DNA of 64,000 nucleotides from Dermanyssus gallinae (lineage: Eukaryota; Arthropoda; Arachnida; Mesostigmata; Dermanyssidae), in assembly GCA_003439945.1 (NCBI GenBank), contig QVRM01000946.1:659501-723500 (forward strand), given 5' to 3'. The translations under genes were made by a program, and so were the position numbers. Positions within the stretch are counted from its first letter, which is position 1; each line of letters starts with the position of its first letter. Below are positions 12,290 to 49,139 of the stretch, piece by piece. Under the pieces are notes generated by a model. That model saw nothing but the letters and a program-made list of their open reading frames with translations, did no database searches and was not told the DNA's origin.

Positions 12290-12372
12290 GCAGAAGTAAT
12301 AGTTAGACTAGTAACAGCAGAAGTAATAGTTAGACTAGTAACAGGCAGTAGTAATAGTAGTAGTAGTAGTTT
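12290..12372. repeat. Two-copy 27-base tandem repeat followed by (TAG)n
   Basis: A 27-base unit beginning cagaagtaatagttagacta starts at 12291 and again at 12318, running into a short TAG/TAA repeat. Confidence 0.85.
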
Positions 12373-12755
12373 TAGAAGAGTTGAAGTAGTATTTAACAAC
12401 ATCGGCATCGAGTCCCACACTACCAGCCTTGGGTGCGCATAAAAGCATTTTTCCTCTCACCCAAAAAAAAAAGTAGTTGTAGAAGTAATACTAAGTAGTT
12501 GTTGCTGTTGTTGTTGTCGTCGTCGTCGTCGTTGTCGCAGTAGTTATGTAGGTGTATTTTATCACAGCCACATTCTCATAGCCTTTTTGTCACTCCTTCG
12601 CGCGTGCTTCCCGCGCTTCTGCGGACGACATAAAGACGTCGGCCACCGGCCTGTGCTTGCGGCTTGATGTGCACGCGGCACAGAGCGGACTTTCTTTCTG
12701 CGCTCGCCGCGCGTCCTCGGCTGGCTATGTACTTCGGCGGCTACGCGGTTGTCCG

Positions 12756-12835
12756 TTCGCGTGGCGGCGACGGCGGAAGCGGCGGCGACGGCTTCTGCGG
12801 CGGCGACGGCTTCTGCGGCTGCGGCTGCTGCTTTA
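12756..12835. repeat. GC-rich (GGC)n-like tract upstream of the tubulin promoter
   Basis: Imperfect GGCGGC/GACGGC repeats about 80-160 bases upstream of the TATA box, in a locally GC-rich block. It may be part of the proximal promoter, but no specific factor site is claimed. Confidence 0.6.
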
Positions 12836-12916
12836 CAGCGTCCGTATGAGGAGCGCGGGTTGGCGGCGAGTCGGCGAACGGGCGCGCGACTCAACGGCAA
12901 ACCGCCGCTCGCTCGA

Positions 12917-12924
12917 TATAAATA
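12917..12924 (+). promoter_or_regulatory. TATA box of the alpha-tubulin gene
   Basis: TATAAATA in a GC-rich setting, 28 bases before a CCAGTC initiator-like sequence and about 390 bases before the start codon. Spacing fits an RNA polymerase II core promoter. Confidence 0.7.
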
Positions 12925-12942
12925 GCGTCGCCGTACACCAGG

Positions 12943-12948
12943 CCAGTC
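12943..12948 (+). promoter_or_regulatory. Predicted initiator / transcription start
   Basis: CCAGTC, close to the arthropod initiator consensus TCAGT. The A at 12945 lies 28 bases after the first T of the TATA box, as expected for the +1 base. No transcript evidence is available here. Confidence 0.5.
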
Positions 12949-13308
12949 CCACTCTCTGTCTAGGGTGCATAGAAGCCCAACGGCGACAGAGAAGACGACG
13001 ACGACAACGATCAACCAAAAAAAACTGAAACAAGATCAAACGGCATTGTTATTGTTGTGTATGTTGAGTCTACGTCTATGGTGTTGTTACTGTTGCTGCT
13101 GCTAGTGAAGGTCTAAGGCGTGCAGCTCTAGGTTGCGTGCGTTTGCTAACGTCATCACTACCGCAAGTGTGTTTGTGGCTCTCTCTCTCTATCTGTTGTT
13201 GCTGTTTATTGTTTATTGCTGCTGCTGCTTCTAATTGTTGATATTGTCGTTATTGTTTTAGCATAGTGTTTGCTGTTGCTCCGGGACCGTCGCTTCACCG
13301 ATTTCAAC
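12945..13308 (+). other. Predicted 5' untranslated region of alpha-tubulin
   Basis: About 364 bases if unspliced. It contains GAC, TTG and CT repeats and no long upstream frame with recognisable content. An intron inside it cannot be excluded. Confidence 0.5.
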
Positions 13309-39168
<25,860 letters not shown>

Positions 39169-39710
39169 ACAATGCCGATGTCGGGGGGCAGCGGCCGTGA
39201 GCCGACGCGTCAAAACGGTCCATCGTCACTCAGCAAGCAGCTCGGACACATCCCGCTTCGCTCGTCCTTAGAGCCGCCGCCCCGTTCCAACCTCCCGAGC
39301 AGAGAGCCGGCTGAGGCGACCTTAAATACTTTGGCGTGACGTGAGCTATCCACAATAGCGATGCCTACGACCATTTTTGATTGCTTTACCCCTGAAGTTC
39401 ATCGGGTGTCTCTGTCGAGCCGCCGGACATGTGTAGGCAGGTGGTGCCCTGGGACGTAACGAGCGACACTCGAAATCACCGAGTCAGCGAATTCAGCGAA
39501 ACGCCACGCCGCAGCCGCCCATCCGCTATGCCAAGCTGTCTCCCAAGCTAAAGCCCTGGTTGCCCTTTTAATTCCAGCCTCGAATTTGGATCTTCTTAAT
39601 CTGACAGTCCTCCTAGTGTGCTGACCATTGGGGGCGCGACACCGTTGTGCAGCATACATACTTTCTTCCTTGCCGAAACAATGAAATAAATCAACATGGT
39701 TGCATTCGCA
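39169..39710 (+). other. Predicted 3' untranslated region of alpha-tubulin
   Basis: Runs from the stop to a GT-rich stretch (gttgtatcttgtgttgatttgg) that follows the polyadenylation signal. Confidence 0.55.
39685..39690 (+). terminator. Polyadenylation signal AATAAA
   Basis: AATAAA followed within about 30 bases by GT-rich sequence, the usual cleavage context. Confidence 0.65.
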
Positions 39711-39751
39711 TATTCAGTTGTATCTTGTGTTGATTTGGCGACCGTCGAGCT

Positions 39752-39988
39752 TATATATATATATATATGATTGATTCGTTATTTGTTTGACATGCTTATC
39801 TAAATACACATGTCACCCTGTTAAATTAGGGGCGCTAAGAGCAGCAGCATAAATATTACGTATGCATTCATGTCATCAATGTAGCCATCAATACCTACTG
39901 AGTATTTGCCTTTCTTTGGGACAACCCCTTCTTTGTAATATCGACCTGGTGCTTTTTGATATTTAATTCTAAAACTAGGGCCTTCGAC

Positions 39989-40024
<36 letters not shown>

Positions 40025-41430
40025 GCTCTCCCCAAGGCTGCGTGTTCGTTAACAGTATGTTCAATTGACTTTTTCCCTAACCCACAAGCTCGGCATACTG
40101 TACTTTGTCCCTGCCTATATTTAGCTTGTTCTATCCTTGTATCCAACATCCCTGCCTTGGCATCTGTCAATAGCCCACTCGCTCTTGAATTATCGTATAC
40201 CAATTCTACCCCCCTCGTTTCCCGGTTTACCTTTCGACATATGCCTACCAAGCTTAATCTAGAACCCATCGCCATATTCTGTTTATTTACTAGCTGCATC
40301 TGTTTAACCCATCCTTTAGTTGTGCCATTCTCAATCATAATACTAAATCTTAGCTTATTTTGTATTTAACTGATAGTTCGACATTTCCATTCCCCCCCCA
40401 AGAAACTCTCTAGCGCAATTGAAATGGCAATCTAATGCTTATCTTACCACTTTAATTTTATTATTTCTAATTCCTTTCCCAACGCTGTGGACCAAAGAGG
40501 CATTAGTAGACGTCAATCCTGGTAGATACATGGCCTTCAATGTATTCATTGTTATTATATTTTTGTTAAACCCCAGTACAACCTTACTGCATTTCTTCTT
40601 CTTTCAGTCGTCTCTCTCCTAATAATAATTCTTCTTTCTCTAAATATTTATCCTCTGTAGTAATTGTCACCCCAGGTTTTTTTTTACTGGCTTAGATAGT
40701 CCAACTCCTTTATCTGTAATGCAAGCATCTTTTTCCCCTAAAAAAAACTAAAACTGCGCTTTTTCCCTTAAACACAATTTCCAGTTTTTCCGCTACTTTC
40801 CCACATGCAGTCAACATTTATTGAACTTTGTTAGTGCCCCGCCCTAGCACTGCCATATCTTCAGAAAACAGCAATACTGGTGTCTTGATATATACATCCT
40901 TTTTCCCTATCTACCATAACCCGTGCTATGAATTCTTCGCAGTATTTTTATATAGACATTAAAAATAACATTGATGACAACGGACATTCTTATCTGACCC
41001 CATTAGCGACTATAAACTCTCTGAATTATCCGGCTGCTATTATTATTCGAACCATGGTATTCCTGTAAATTTATTCTAGTAACTCCACCCAGATTCTCTT
41101 AAAACCCTCCCCCAGCATAATTTAATACAACTTTATTCTGTCTACCATATCATATGCGTTTTTAGGATTTAAAACTCTGCCACACACCCTTGTCACCGCA
41201 ATCTCGATGCTTCCACAACTTCATTTAATAAAATAATATGATTATTTAGCCATTACCATTATATAAATCCGCGCTGCCATTATCTTATTTTTCCTTTTGT
41301 CTCTAGAATACTCTGTGCTCTGCTTGTAAATACCTGCATAAATATTCGATACGATACGATAGGTCACTCTGAAGCCTGACCACACGCATAGCACATCTTA
41401 TTCACCTACGCCTATTTTGCAATGTGGTGT
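39752..41430 (-). pseudogene. LINE family A, copy 2: degenerate reverse transcriptase and 3' end
   Basis: The longer copy of the LINE at 31977. From high to low coordinates the minus strand gives, in broken frames, NAYDMVDR (palm motif A region, about 41160), GVR-ECPLSS-LF (motif B, about 40990), VLLFSEDMAVL (motif C, about 40850-40885; the catalytic FADD has become FSED), then the C-terminal zinc-knuckle region at 40338-39895 and the shared 3' untranslated sequence. Order and spacing fit one colinear insertion. In the zinc-knuckle part the last Cys is replaced (EHTVNEH), and a (TA)n tract interrupts the frame at 39992-40021. Confidence 0.75.
39992..40021. repeat. (TA)n tract inside LINE coding sequence
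   Basis: About 30 bases of pure TA, replacing the ordinary coding sequence seen in copy 1 (around 32197-32212). It may be an expansion from a short ATAT seed. Confidence 0.85.
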
Positions 41431-42500
41431 GGCCTGGTCTTCGATACGTTATAAAGATCATTGTGGTTGTACGCCTATTTGGTAAAGTGTCATTATGTGC
41501 CTTCTCCCTGGATAGAAGAGAAACTCTTCCCATGCGCTAACCTCCCGGGACTCTGCCTTCGAGTCGAGATATATTAATAAATTGCTTTGCTAGTTAATAC
41601 ACTTACCCGTTGCACAATGCCTGAATAATTCTGCACGAAACCCCTACTCTCCGTATTTTAATAAATTTTCTTTACCACGCCTTCGATCTCATCTGCTGTA
41701 GTCGCAATCTTTGTGCTAGTGTTTTATTTATATAACATTGCTATGTTTGCACTTTGGAGTGGACATTTGTCGCCACGCGAACGTATGGTCACGGGTTCTC
41801 TAACCCAGTTTGCCGAGTTCAGCAATATGCCCCAAACAGATGCTGCATTTTTTCGTTGAATATCGAGCTACAGCAGTCTTTGACGCAAGAATTCGGATGC
41901 TCTCGAGTCTCCCGTCGAAAGATTAAGGCTTCTACCTGCGCGCTGAATCAGCTTGAGCGTAAGGGGGCCTGCAGCTCTCATTCTCTCGAACGCTAGCGGA
42001 CAAAACTCGTGTGGATAATCAACGCTGGAATACATTCTGCATTTGTTAGCCTCAGCTTACCTGGAAGCATGACCTGCTCGGTCCGCACCTGCACCGACCA
42101 TCGAACTGGCTAATGAGTCGGTTACAGTTGCGTCCCAACCAAGCATCCGGCCACGCTTAATAGGCGTCAAAGTCAGACCGTCCCTGGATAGACACGGGGG
42201 TTCTAGAACGCACGAGAAGCCGGCAGATTTTTTTGTGCGACTAAAGTGTCATTTAAAGCGGAGTGACGTGCTCGTCAGCCTGCACTTAAGGCGCATGACA
42301 AATCATGATGGGCCAACGAGTCTACAAAATCACCGCAACAGCATCTGTGGGGCACGACTAAGTCAACACCAAGCCGGAGCCCTGCGCTTTTGCGCGTCGT
42401 CTCGTCGTCTAAATTAGTCTCAATTTGCGGACAGGGTAGGGCATGTAACCAAGCCCCAGCCCCTTGACAACGAACAGCTCGAAGCCTGGCTCTATCAGCA
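41431..42500. other. Unassigned DNA between LINE relics
   Basis: No recognisable gene. Frames at 41754-41996 and 42235-42417 (plus) have no motif I know and are probably chance. Confidence 0.5.
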
Positions 42501-44480
42501 GCCGAAGGTGCACTATTAATTAAGCTTGCCAGTCACTTTTCTTGTAGGGGGGCTGTGCAGCTGCCCTGATTAGCCATATCGTTGGGAGGAGAATCAAAGA
42601 ATAACAACAATTCGTTGCTCAGCCTTTGAAGTTTCATTTTATAAGCATCCCATCCATCACTGTCTAATAATGCTTTAACTCTGTGCGCCGCCTGAGTCAA
42701 TGACGACACGATTGCGAGTCCTGCCATCATAATCGCGTCCGGCACACCTAGGCCACCTAAAGAAACCGGGAGCATTACCTGTTCCCTTGCCACAGCGGTC
42801 AGCCTGATATTTAGTATTTGCTCTAAAATGTCTAAGCTAAGTCCACTAAATGGCTGTAAAAGCTCTGGTGATAAAAATAAGGTTTAATCTCTGAGCAGGT
42901 GTGTTAACCCCGTGGCCGAAGAACAATATTTAAGAAGGAATAGGCCGCAGTGAGTCCCTACTTGGTGCAATCTGCCTGTGACGAAATCAAGTTTGCCTTT
43001 TCGACTGGCTAATGCTTTTGCAATGCCGTCCGGTAATATGGGTATACGTAGCAGCTTCAGGGTAACCTTGTCCACTACACGACAACCCGGGAGTAAGTCA
43101 AAGAGGTTAGTTAAGTATAATGGCTCAAGTTCGTTGTGAGCCGTGACACATCCTTCACAATTGACCGGATTCGTCAAGTACAGTCGGAAGGTCCCCGCCC
43201 AGGTTGCCGTCATCCAAGTACCAGGTATTGAAAGGGGACTGCAGTGAACCCTTCAATTCTTTGATACACAAACAAAAAAGTGGAGGACCCACGGGATCAC
43301 CCTGCTAAGACATGTCTACGATAGCATAGCGCTATGGGGAATTACCAGTTGGGATGGTTCTGAACCATAGGCCAGGTTTGTCTAGTGAAACAATAATAGT
43401 GCCCACCTCTTGACGGATCAAAGCAAATGGTCTCTTCGGACGCCATTGAAAGCGTTTCGGAAGTCAAGTTTGATCATTATCGTCGGCATTTTGCGCGATT
43501 GCAAAAATGTACGGGCACAGTGAACCATTACATATATACCCCCTGGGGTAGCGAATTCTAGCTGGTGTTGGTCAAGAGTTGCTAAAGTTGTTTCCCTATT
43601 ATTGCAACAGCCGATTTTGGCCGCCAGTCGGCGAACGACTGAGGAACAGGCGCTTTTTATTGCAAACATTTATATTACTCACCTTGCCCCAAAGGATGAG
43701 TAAAAGAAAAGACGGAGGCGAACCCCATATAACCACATCGACTGCTTTGGCAATGGCGTCAGCTAGTCAACCGGCCGTGCTTCCCAGTGCACCAGACAAC
43801 AAGTCCTGCAACAAACGGGGCCATATGAGGTCTAGGCTGAACTTCTGCTAAAAGTCTTTATTGCATTCAGTATCTCCTTACGCGAGGTTGAAGAAGGCAG
43901 TGTGACTGCCGGGGGTTTAGGCATGGAGAAATCCAGAGCCGCATCTGGATGTTTGGAGCAAAGGGCTTCCGTATTTTCATTAGTTGGCGCTAGTATATCC
44001 TGGAAGTTCACCAATCTGGCAGCACCGGAAATTTCGCCTACTGACAGCTTGACACTCACTCGTCTGGGAAGGTCGTCGTCGAAGTAGGTCATTACTTTGG
44101 GTCCTGATCAATCGTGCGTTAAATCCCTGAGCTTTAATCCCGATGAAAATTTGCGTAGGTTCTTCCTGACCAGGACAGACAGGGATTAAGCGTCCTTCCT
44201 GGCCCGAGGGAGTCGCAACACGACCGGAGCGAAGGAGAACAAAGAGTACCATGCGTAGAGGTTCATTGGTTGTTACCTTTTTGACACCGTTTACACCAGT
44301 CGTGAAAAATAACGCAGTGTTAATTTTGTCTGCATTTTTAATTGCATCTTGTATTAAAATGTTAGCTCTATTTTTGGATTCCTTGTAATTGGCTCTATAC
44401 TCTTCTGCCTTGTCTGTTTTTTTCCGCTCCAATATTGCCCTTTGGAGGCTTCTTCTTTCTCCCTCGCACTTCTACCCAAT
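42500..44480 (-). pseudogene. Degenerate reverse transcriptase of a YLDD-type element
   Basis: Minus-strand relic in several frames. From about 44090 come LSVGEISGAARLVNFQ, FSMPKPPAVTLP and ILNAIKTFSRSSA, and then RLLQDLLSG. Next is VRRLAAKIGCCNNRET, and then IMIKLDFRNAFNGVRRDHLL (palm motif A, about 43420-43490). QGDPVGPPLFCLCI (motif B, about 43265-43306) follows, then NTWYLDDGNLGGDLPT (motif C, 43195-43225). The frame shifts after it to NPVNCEGCV, IPILPDGIAKAL and LFLLKYCSSATGL, and then PVSLGGLGVPDA near 42750. The catalytic Asp pair survives, but stops and shifts make it dead. This type, with LDFRNAFN and YLDDG plus GGLG after it, is known from uncharacterised invertebrate reverse transcriptases; I cannot name the clade. 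Confidence 0.7.
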
Positions 44481-44500
44481 TATGATCCCTTCCAATATTG

Positions 44501-44506
44501 TATGTA

Positions 44507-44571
<65 letters not shown>

Positions 44572-44592
44572 AAATGTACGTATATTTATTAC

Positions 44593-44635
<43 letters not shown>

Positions 44636-44656
44636 AAATGTACGTATATTTATTAC

Positions 44657-44696
<40 letters not shown>
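44501..44696. repeat. (CT)n(TA)n microsatellite with a 64-base tandem duplication
   Basis: A 64-base unit beginning ttgttaaatgtacgtatat occurs at 44567 and again at 44631, each ending in a TA tract. Confidence 0.9.
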
Positions 44697-44699
<3 letters not shown>

Positions 44700-44989
44700 A
44701 AGGGTGTGCGATATAAATATAATGGTTATATATGTATTGTTTTTAGTATACGTACTTCTGAAAGAAAAAGTGCAACTACTCCCCAAATATGCGATTGCTA
44801 TTTGAATTTGCATGCACCCATTTGGCCATCCGCCAAGCAAACAAATCGTTTACAAACTCACCGCGAATTACGGCTTTTGGAGTGATTGATCGATGCCTCC
44901 TTAGGTAATTAGAGCGTACAATTAAATAAAAGTGTCCATATCTGCTTAGTTGACGTAGAGCAGATATATATATTGCCTTTCATGAAAAG

Positions 44990-46015
44990 TGAGTCTATAC
45001 TAGGAACAATGCCACTTAACACGCTTTGGGGGCATCTATTTAGACAGATGAAGCTCCCAGACATAAGAGCAATTTGTAAGTTTAGGAAGAACAACAGATT
45101 TACAAAAGCGAACGTACACATGAAAAGAGTTTAAATGAAGCAACAGAAGATGGTATTTATAATGCGCAATATTGCCCCCACAACCTTGGTAAGGTGAAGA
45201 CTAGTATTAAGATCAAGCGTTATTTATGCTGAGGTCCCGTGTTTAAGAGAGAGTCGGTACAATGCAGTCGTTAATTTTATAGTCGAAGTCAAATACACCA
45301 TGTTTCAGTGCTACGCATTTGTAGAGCGAGAGCATTATGTTAATTTCAGAGCACCATCGAGCAATGCCGTCGACAGCTGACTGCAGAACAGCACGGGAGT
45401 CACTAGGGCAAACAGGATAATATAGCTTTAAGTCATCTGCATATTCAAAATATTTGGCTAAGTTTGTGACCAATCTCTACTTGAAAAAGACGATCACTCA
45501 AAAATGCCTTTACCCACTGCACTGTACATATGTGGATGCCTAGATTTTCCGATTTGCAGAGCAGAATAGAGTGATTCATACTGTCAAATGCGTTATTTTG
45601 GTCAAAATAAATACAGCAAAACGTTCATCGAGCATTTAATAATACATTATATCCAAGAGCGGTGTACAAGTAGAACGATTAATGCTAAAGCCATGCTGGG
45701 CAGAGTCAAATTAGTAGTTTAAAATAAGAACTTATTTAAGTAGCTAGCTAAAAGTTTCTCAAAAGTGTAGTACGGTGTCTAGTATTGCGGAACTAATCGG
45801 TAGCTCTCAGCATTCGTTTTCGATTTTTTTTTGTGGACAGGGGTGATAAAACTTAGTCTAAAAGCGCCGTCGTTTTCAGATCTCTCAAAGATTAGGTTTA
45901 GTGGCTTGGCTAAAGATAATGCAATATATTCACACAAAATTGGAGGAATGTTTACAGGTGTAATGCTAGTCTCCGCTATATGGCCGGAGAGAAAAGAATA
46001 TATAGAAACCAACTT
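44990..46015 (-). pseudogene. Jockey/CR1-like LINE relic, internally deleted
   Basis: From 46012 downward the minus strand reads SGHIAETSITPVNIPPILCEY, LNLIFERSEN, FRLSFITPVHKKKSKTNAESYR (start of reverse transcriptase), then DQNNAFDSMNHSIL near 45600 and a frame with EYADDLKLYYPV (catalytic ADD, about 45408-45450) and the WCSEI and YKC region. Between SDRLFQV and the YADD block the usual GVPQGSVLGPLLF region is missing, so about 100 codons are deleted. The 3' part near 45060 (SGSFICLN) is decayed. The clade is inferred from motif style. Confidence 0.72.
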
Positions 46016-46029
46016 ATCTTGATGGAAAA

Positions 46030-46840
46030 TGTAATTATTATTATTAATGTAATACTTTATAAGTTCTTACAAAAAAGAAAGACAAGTTCTACCGAGTGCA
46101 ATTGAGGCAGTTTCTAAATGGTGTGTGGATAACGAAATATGCAGTATTGTGTATAAAGGGAGCCCATAACAATATGCTGCGTGGTGAGGCTATCCCTATT
46201 TTAAATAGCATTAGGGACCTCGGGGTTACGATGACACCGGAACTGGATTTTACCGCTCACACCAGTCATCCGACAAACTTCTCTCATATCTAATACAATA
46301 TTTCGCTGTTTTATAATTAATGATTGCAATTTTTACATAAGACTTTATAACCGTTTAGTTGTTTTTTACGTACTGTTGTGAGGTTCGGCAGCCTTACTTA
46401 GGCAAATACATTGAAGCAATGAAACGTGTACAGAGGAAGTTCATTCGTCGTGTCTCAATAAGGTGCAACACTGCCCAAAATTCTATTCTGTTAAGCCCTG
46501 TTCGGGAACTGCAGTCCAGAGCGGACTGTCGCATGTACAATCAAATTAAAAAATCATCAAATGTTTCTAACTATTTTACCATTCGTGTAAACAATCTTAG
46601 AAGCGGTAGCACCATCTCGTCTAAAGAAATTGCAAAGACGGATCGCGTAAATAGCATGTTTTCATGGCGGATGGCTAGGGCATTGAGAACTCAAAATGCT
46701 TGTGGAGCAGATGTCGACACACACGTAACTTGACCGTTCTATGATTCTAGGTACCAGTTTGTAAAATGTAGATATTGTAACATGTCCTCCTTTGACAAAA
46801 TAAAGGTGCGTTTAATTGATTGATTGAATTTACGGGCATT
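46030..46840 (+). pseudogene. Jockey/CR1-like LINE relic, C-terminal part and 3' end
   Basis: Plus-strand frames give IPILNSIRDLGVTMTPELDF, then after a frame change TYCCEVRQPYLGKYIEAMKRVQRKFIRR, ILLSPVRELQSRADCRMYNQI and FSWRMARAL, ending at the stop in 46731-46733. A short 3' untranslated region has AATAAA near 46799 and a terminal ttgattgattgaa repeat ending at about 46830, the typical tail of such LINEs. It lies head to head with the minus-strand relic at 44990-46015. Confidence 0.75.
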
Positions 46841-47039
46841 ATTTAGATAGAAATAGTCATCCGTGTAGATGCCCAAACCTGAATGGGCCATCCGTACACA
46901 CCATTGCCTATGGTGGCGAATATGTGTCTCGGTGGTGCCGGACGGTACGACGGTAGATTTCCTACGGATGGAAGTTGGCAATTTTGTGTGACAGCGGTGG
47001 CGACATTGAGTAGGTGCTTACCGTCATGATGATTGAGAT

Positions 47040-47235
47040 AAGAAACGCAAGTGAAAAAAATAGAACTGAAAAAGGCGCTAGGATCGAACGACATGCTTCT
47101 CGACCCGCTGCCTAGCACTTTTTAAGAGGTTCACCGATCTAGTGGATAAGGTAGGTACGTGTGTAATACGAGAAGAAATACTTCCAAGGCTGTGGAAAAG
47201 CAGAGACTTTATTTATCCCTAAAGAGAACGGCTCA
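47040..47235 (+). pseudogene. Small LINE reverse-transcriptase N-terminal fragment
   Basis: Plus-strand frames read KKALGSNDMLLDPLP, then FTDLVDKVGTCVIREEILPRLWKSRDFIYP, resembling the segment before the first palm motif of R1-type LINEs. Only about 65 codons survive. Confidence 0.5.
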
Positions 47236-48190
47236 GATCACTCAATATGTCTTTGAGTGGGCACTCTGAGGCTCACTTCAAAGGGCACTGAGTCGGCCAT
47301 ATGTAGAAGCCCGGATGAATACTCTGAGAAAAAAGTCCTTTTATCTGGTTTCCAGTGCGAGTTCCGGAGCTGTAGGTACGTCCCAATCGCTACAGAATCT
47401 ATATAATGGGTGGCGGTCATTCCTTTGAGCAGTTCTCTTAATATAACAAACATTTCGTATGATTCGAAAAGTAACACGAGTGATTCGCTTCATAGAGCAA
47501 ATCAAACTCCTAGCTGTATATATGCACTTCATTCCGCATTCTCCTAAAGGTTCTTGATTTTATAAAATATTAAGTTATTGTGAAATATTAAAATCGCCAC
47601 TTTTGCTCCTAAACAAAACACTATTGCATGGAAAAATGCTTATGCTATCGAGTTTAACGACCTCAATAAAAATGGTGTCTTTTATAGATACATATACGTA
47701 AACGCTGCCTGGTAGCAAAGCGTCTGTGTTTTCTCTATTTTGTGTTTTTTCCGATTTTACTTAACGGCCAGTAATACTTCTCTCCGGCATTCCAGTATCT
47801 AAGCTAGAAAGCGCATGCACCAGTTTTAGAGTGGTCGCTCCTGGATTCGCACCCAAGATAACTCGAATGCAAGATCGTGGATTTGTCATACACTCCGGAA
47901 CCCGCCGACTTTAAACATTTGTATTTATTATTTACAAATTAACAGACATGCGACTAGGGTAGGTTATAATCAATTATGAAAAACAAACAACAAAAATCGA
48001 TCATGACTAGACAAAGAAAACAACTAAACAACGGATATATATATATATGTATATAAGTGCTTATACAAAGCATATTTCTTGGATATTGTCGAGTGTGATT
48101 TTCTACATCATTGTTTGATTCATATTTTTTAACCGTCTTTATTTACCGAGAACTTAAGCTTTGTGAAATGCAATTCCATTGAGTACCCCA
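47236..48190. other. Unassigned DNA
   Basis: No gene or repeat recognised apart from a short TA run near 48035-48055. Confidence 0.5.
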
Positions 48191-48214
48191 CGTTTGAAAT
48201 TTAAATATATTTAA

Positions 48215-49080
48215 GAGGACGGGTCGGAAAGTTCTTTTACATATTTATTTTTTGAAAATGATTAATTTGATCTTCCAAAGTGATTTGTTTCCTTCGAAGT
48301 CCTTTCGCCCGCTCCAATGCACTTGTGCCACCTTTCTTTCTCACTCTTTTATATATTTTAAACTCATCTAGCAAAACAGAGTTGAGTTGCTCCTGTGAAT
48401 CTTGTCTGGAGTCTTGCAACGTCGTCTCTTCAAATTTTTCCTATCTGTGGGAACAGAAAACTGAGCTAGATCCGGCGAAGAGGGAGATTGCAAAAATATA
48501 AGAATCTAATGCTTGATCAAATGATCCAAAATCAGTAATGATGTGTGCGCCGATGCGTTGTCGGGATAGAGGATTCAAGAGTTTTTTGCCCAGAGTTCAG
48601 GCCTCTTACTTCAGACGTTCTCATTCTCTTAGAAATTCACGGAGGTATTTCTTTTGACTGGGTAGAAAAATCATGGACGATATTTTCCTTGTAGTTGAAA
48701 AAAACAGTCAAAAGATCTACCCTGTTTGAATTTATTCGATCCACTCTTTCCTTGAAAGACCAAGGCCCAATCCCCAAGGAGGATTGGGCCTTGGTCTCGA
48801 TGTCGTACCCATATACCCATGACTCGTATCCTGCAATCATTTTCTGAAGAAATCCTGAGTCGTAAACGCTCTGACGTATAAAAAATAGGCCAAGACTATT
48901 ACAACTGATCCGTAAGGTATCTCCAATTCCTCAGCTATCTCACAGATGGTGATTCGGCAATTGTTACGTATAATATCTTAAACTTTTCTACGTTTTATTG
49001 TGTTATTGACGTCAAAGGTCTTCCCAAACGGGGGCCGTCTTTAGTCTTCTCTTTTCCTATCTGTCGCATAATCAACGGTA
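48215..49080 (-). pseudogene. Second mariner-type transposase relic, with two inserted palindromes
   Basis: Minus-strand relic in broken frames. From about 49060 come KTKDGPRLGRPLTSITQ-NVEK, then MIAGYESWVYGYDIETKAQSS (first catalytic region with Asp changed to Tyr), LLTVFFNYKENIVHDF, ILYPDNASAHTSLLI (second Asp), SPSSPDLAQF (third region, damaged) and FEGNKSLWK at the C-terminus, followed by terminal sequence near 48215 (ggtcggaaagttctttta). These match irritans-like mariners, a different lineage from the copies at 1 and 2990. The palindrome at 48758-48796 replaces coding sequence after KAQSS, and another lies at 49073-49139. Confidence 0.78.
48758..48796. repeat. Perfect inverted duplication inside a transposase, 16-base arms, 7-base spacer
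   Basis: 48758-48773 and 48781-48796 are exact reverse complements. The right half (read minus, ETKAQS) is the original coding sequence. Confidence 0.95.
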
Positions 49081-49139
49081 CCATGTCTAGAGAAGGTTGC
49101 AGTTTACTACTGCAACCTTCTCTAGACATGGTACCGTTG
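49073..49139. repeat. Perfect inverted duplication, 30-base arms, 7-base spacer
   Basis: 49073-49102 and 49110-49139 are exact reverse complements. It sits at the N-terminal edge of the mariner relic. Confidence 0.95.

Noticed and set aside
12562..13028. Ala/Arg-rich frames on both strands upstream of the tubulin start
   Set aside because: They come from a GC-rich repeat around the predicted promoter and 5' untranslated region, and no protein family is recognisable.
41754..42417. Two 60-80 codon frames between LINE relics
   Set aside because: No motifs, no splice context and no similarity I can recognise; length is within chance for this composition.
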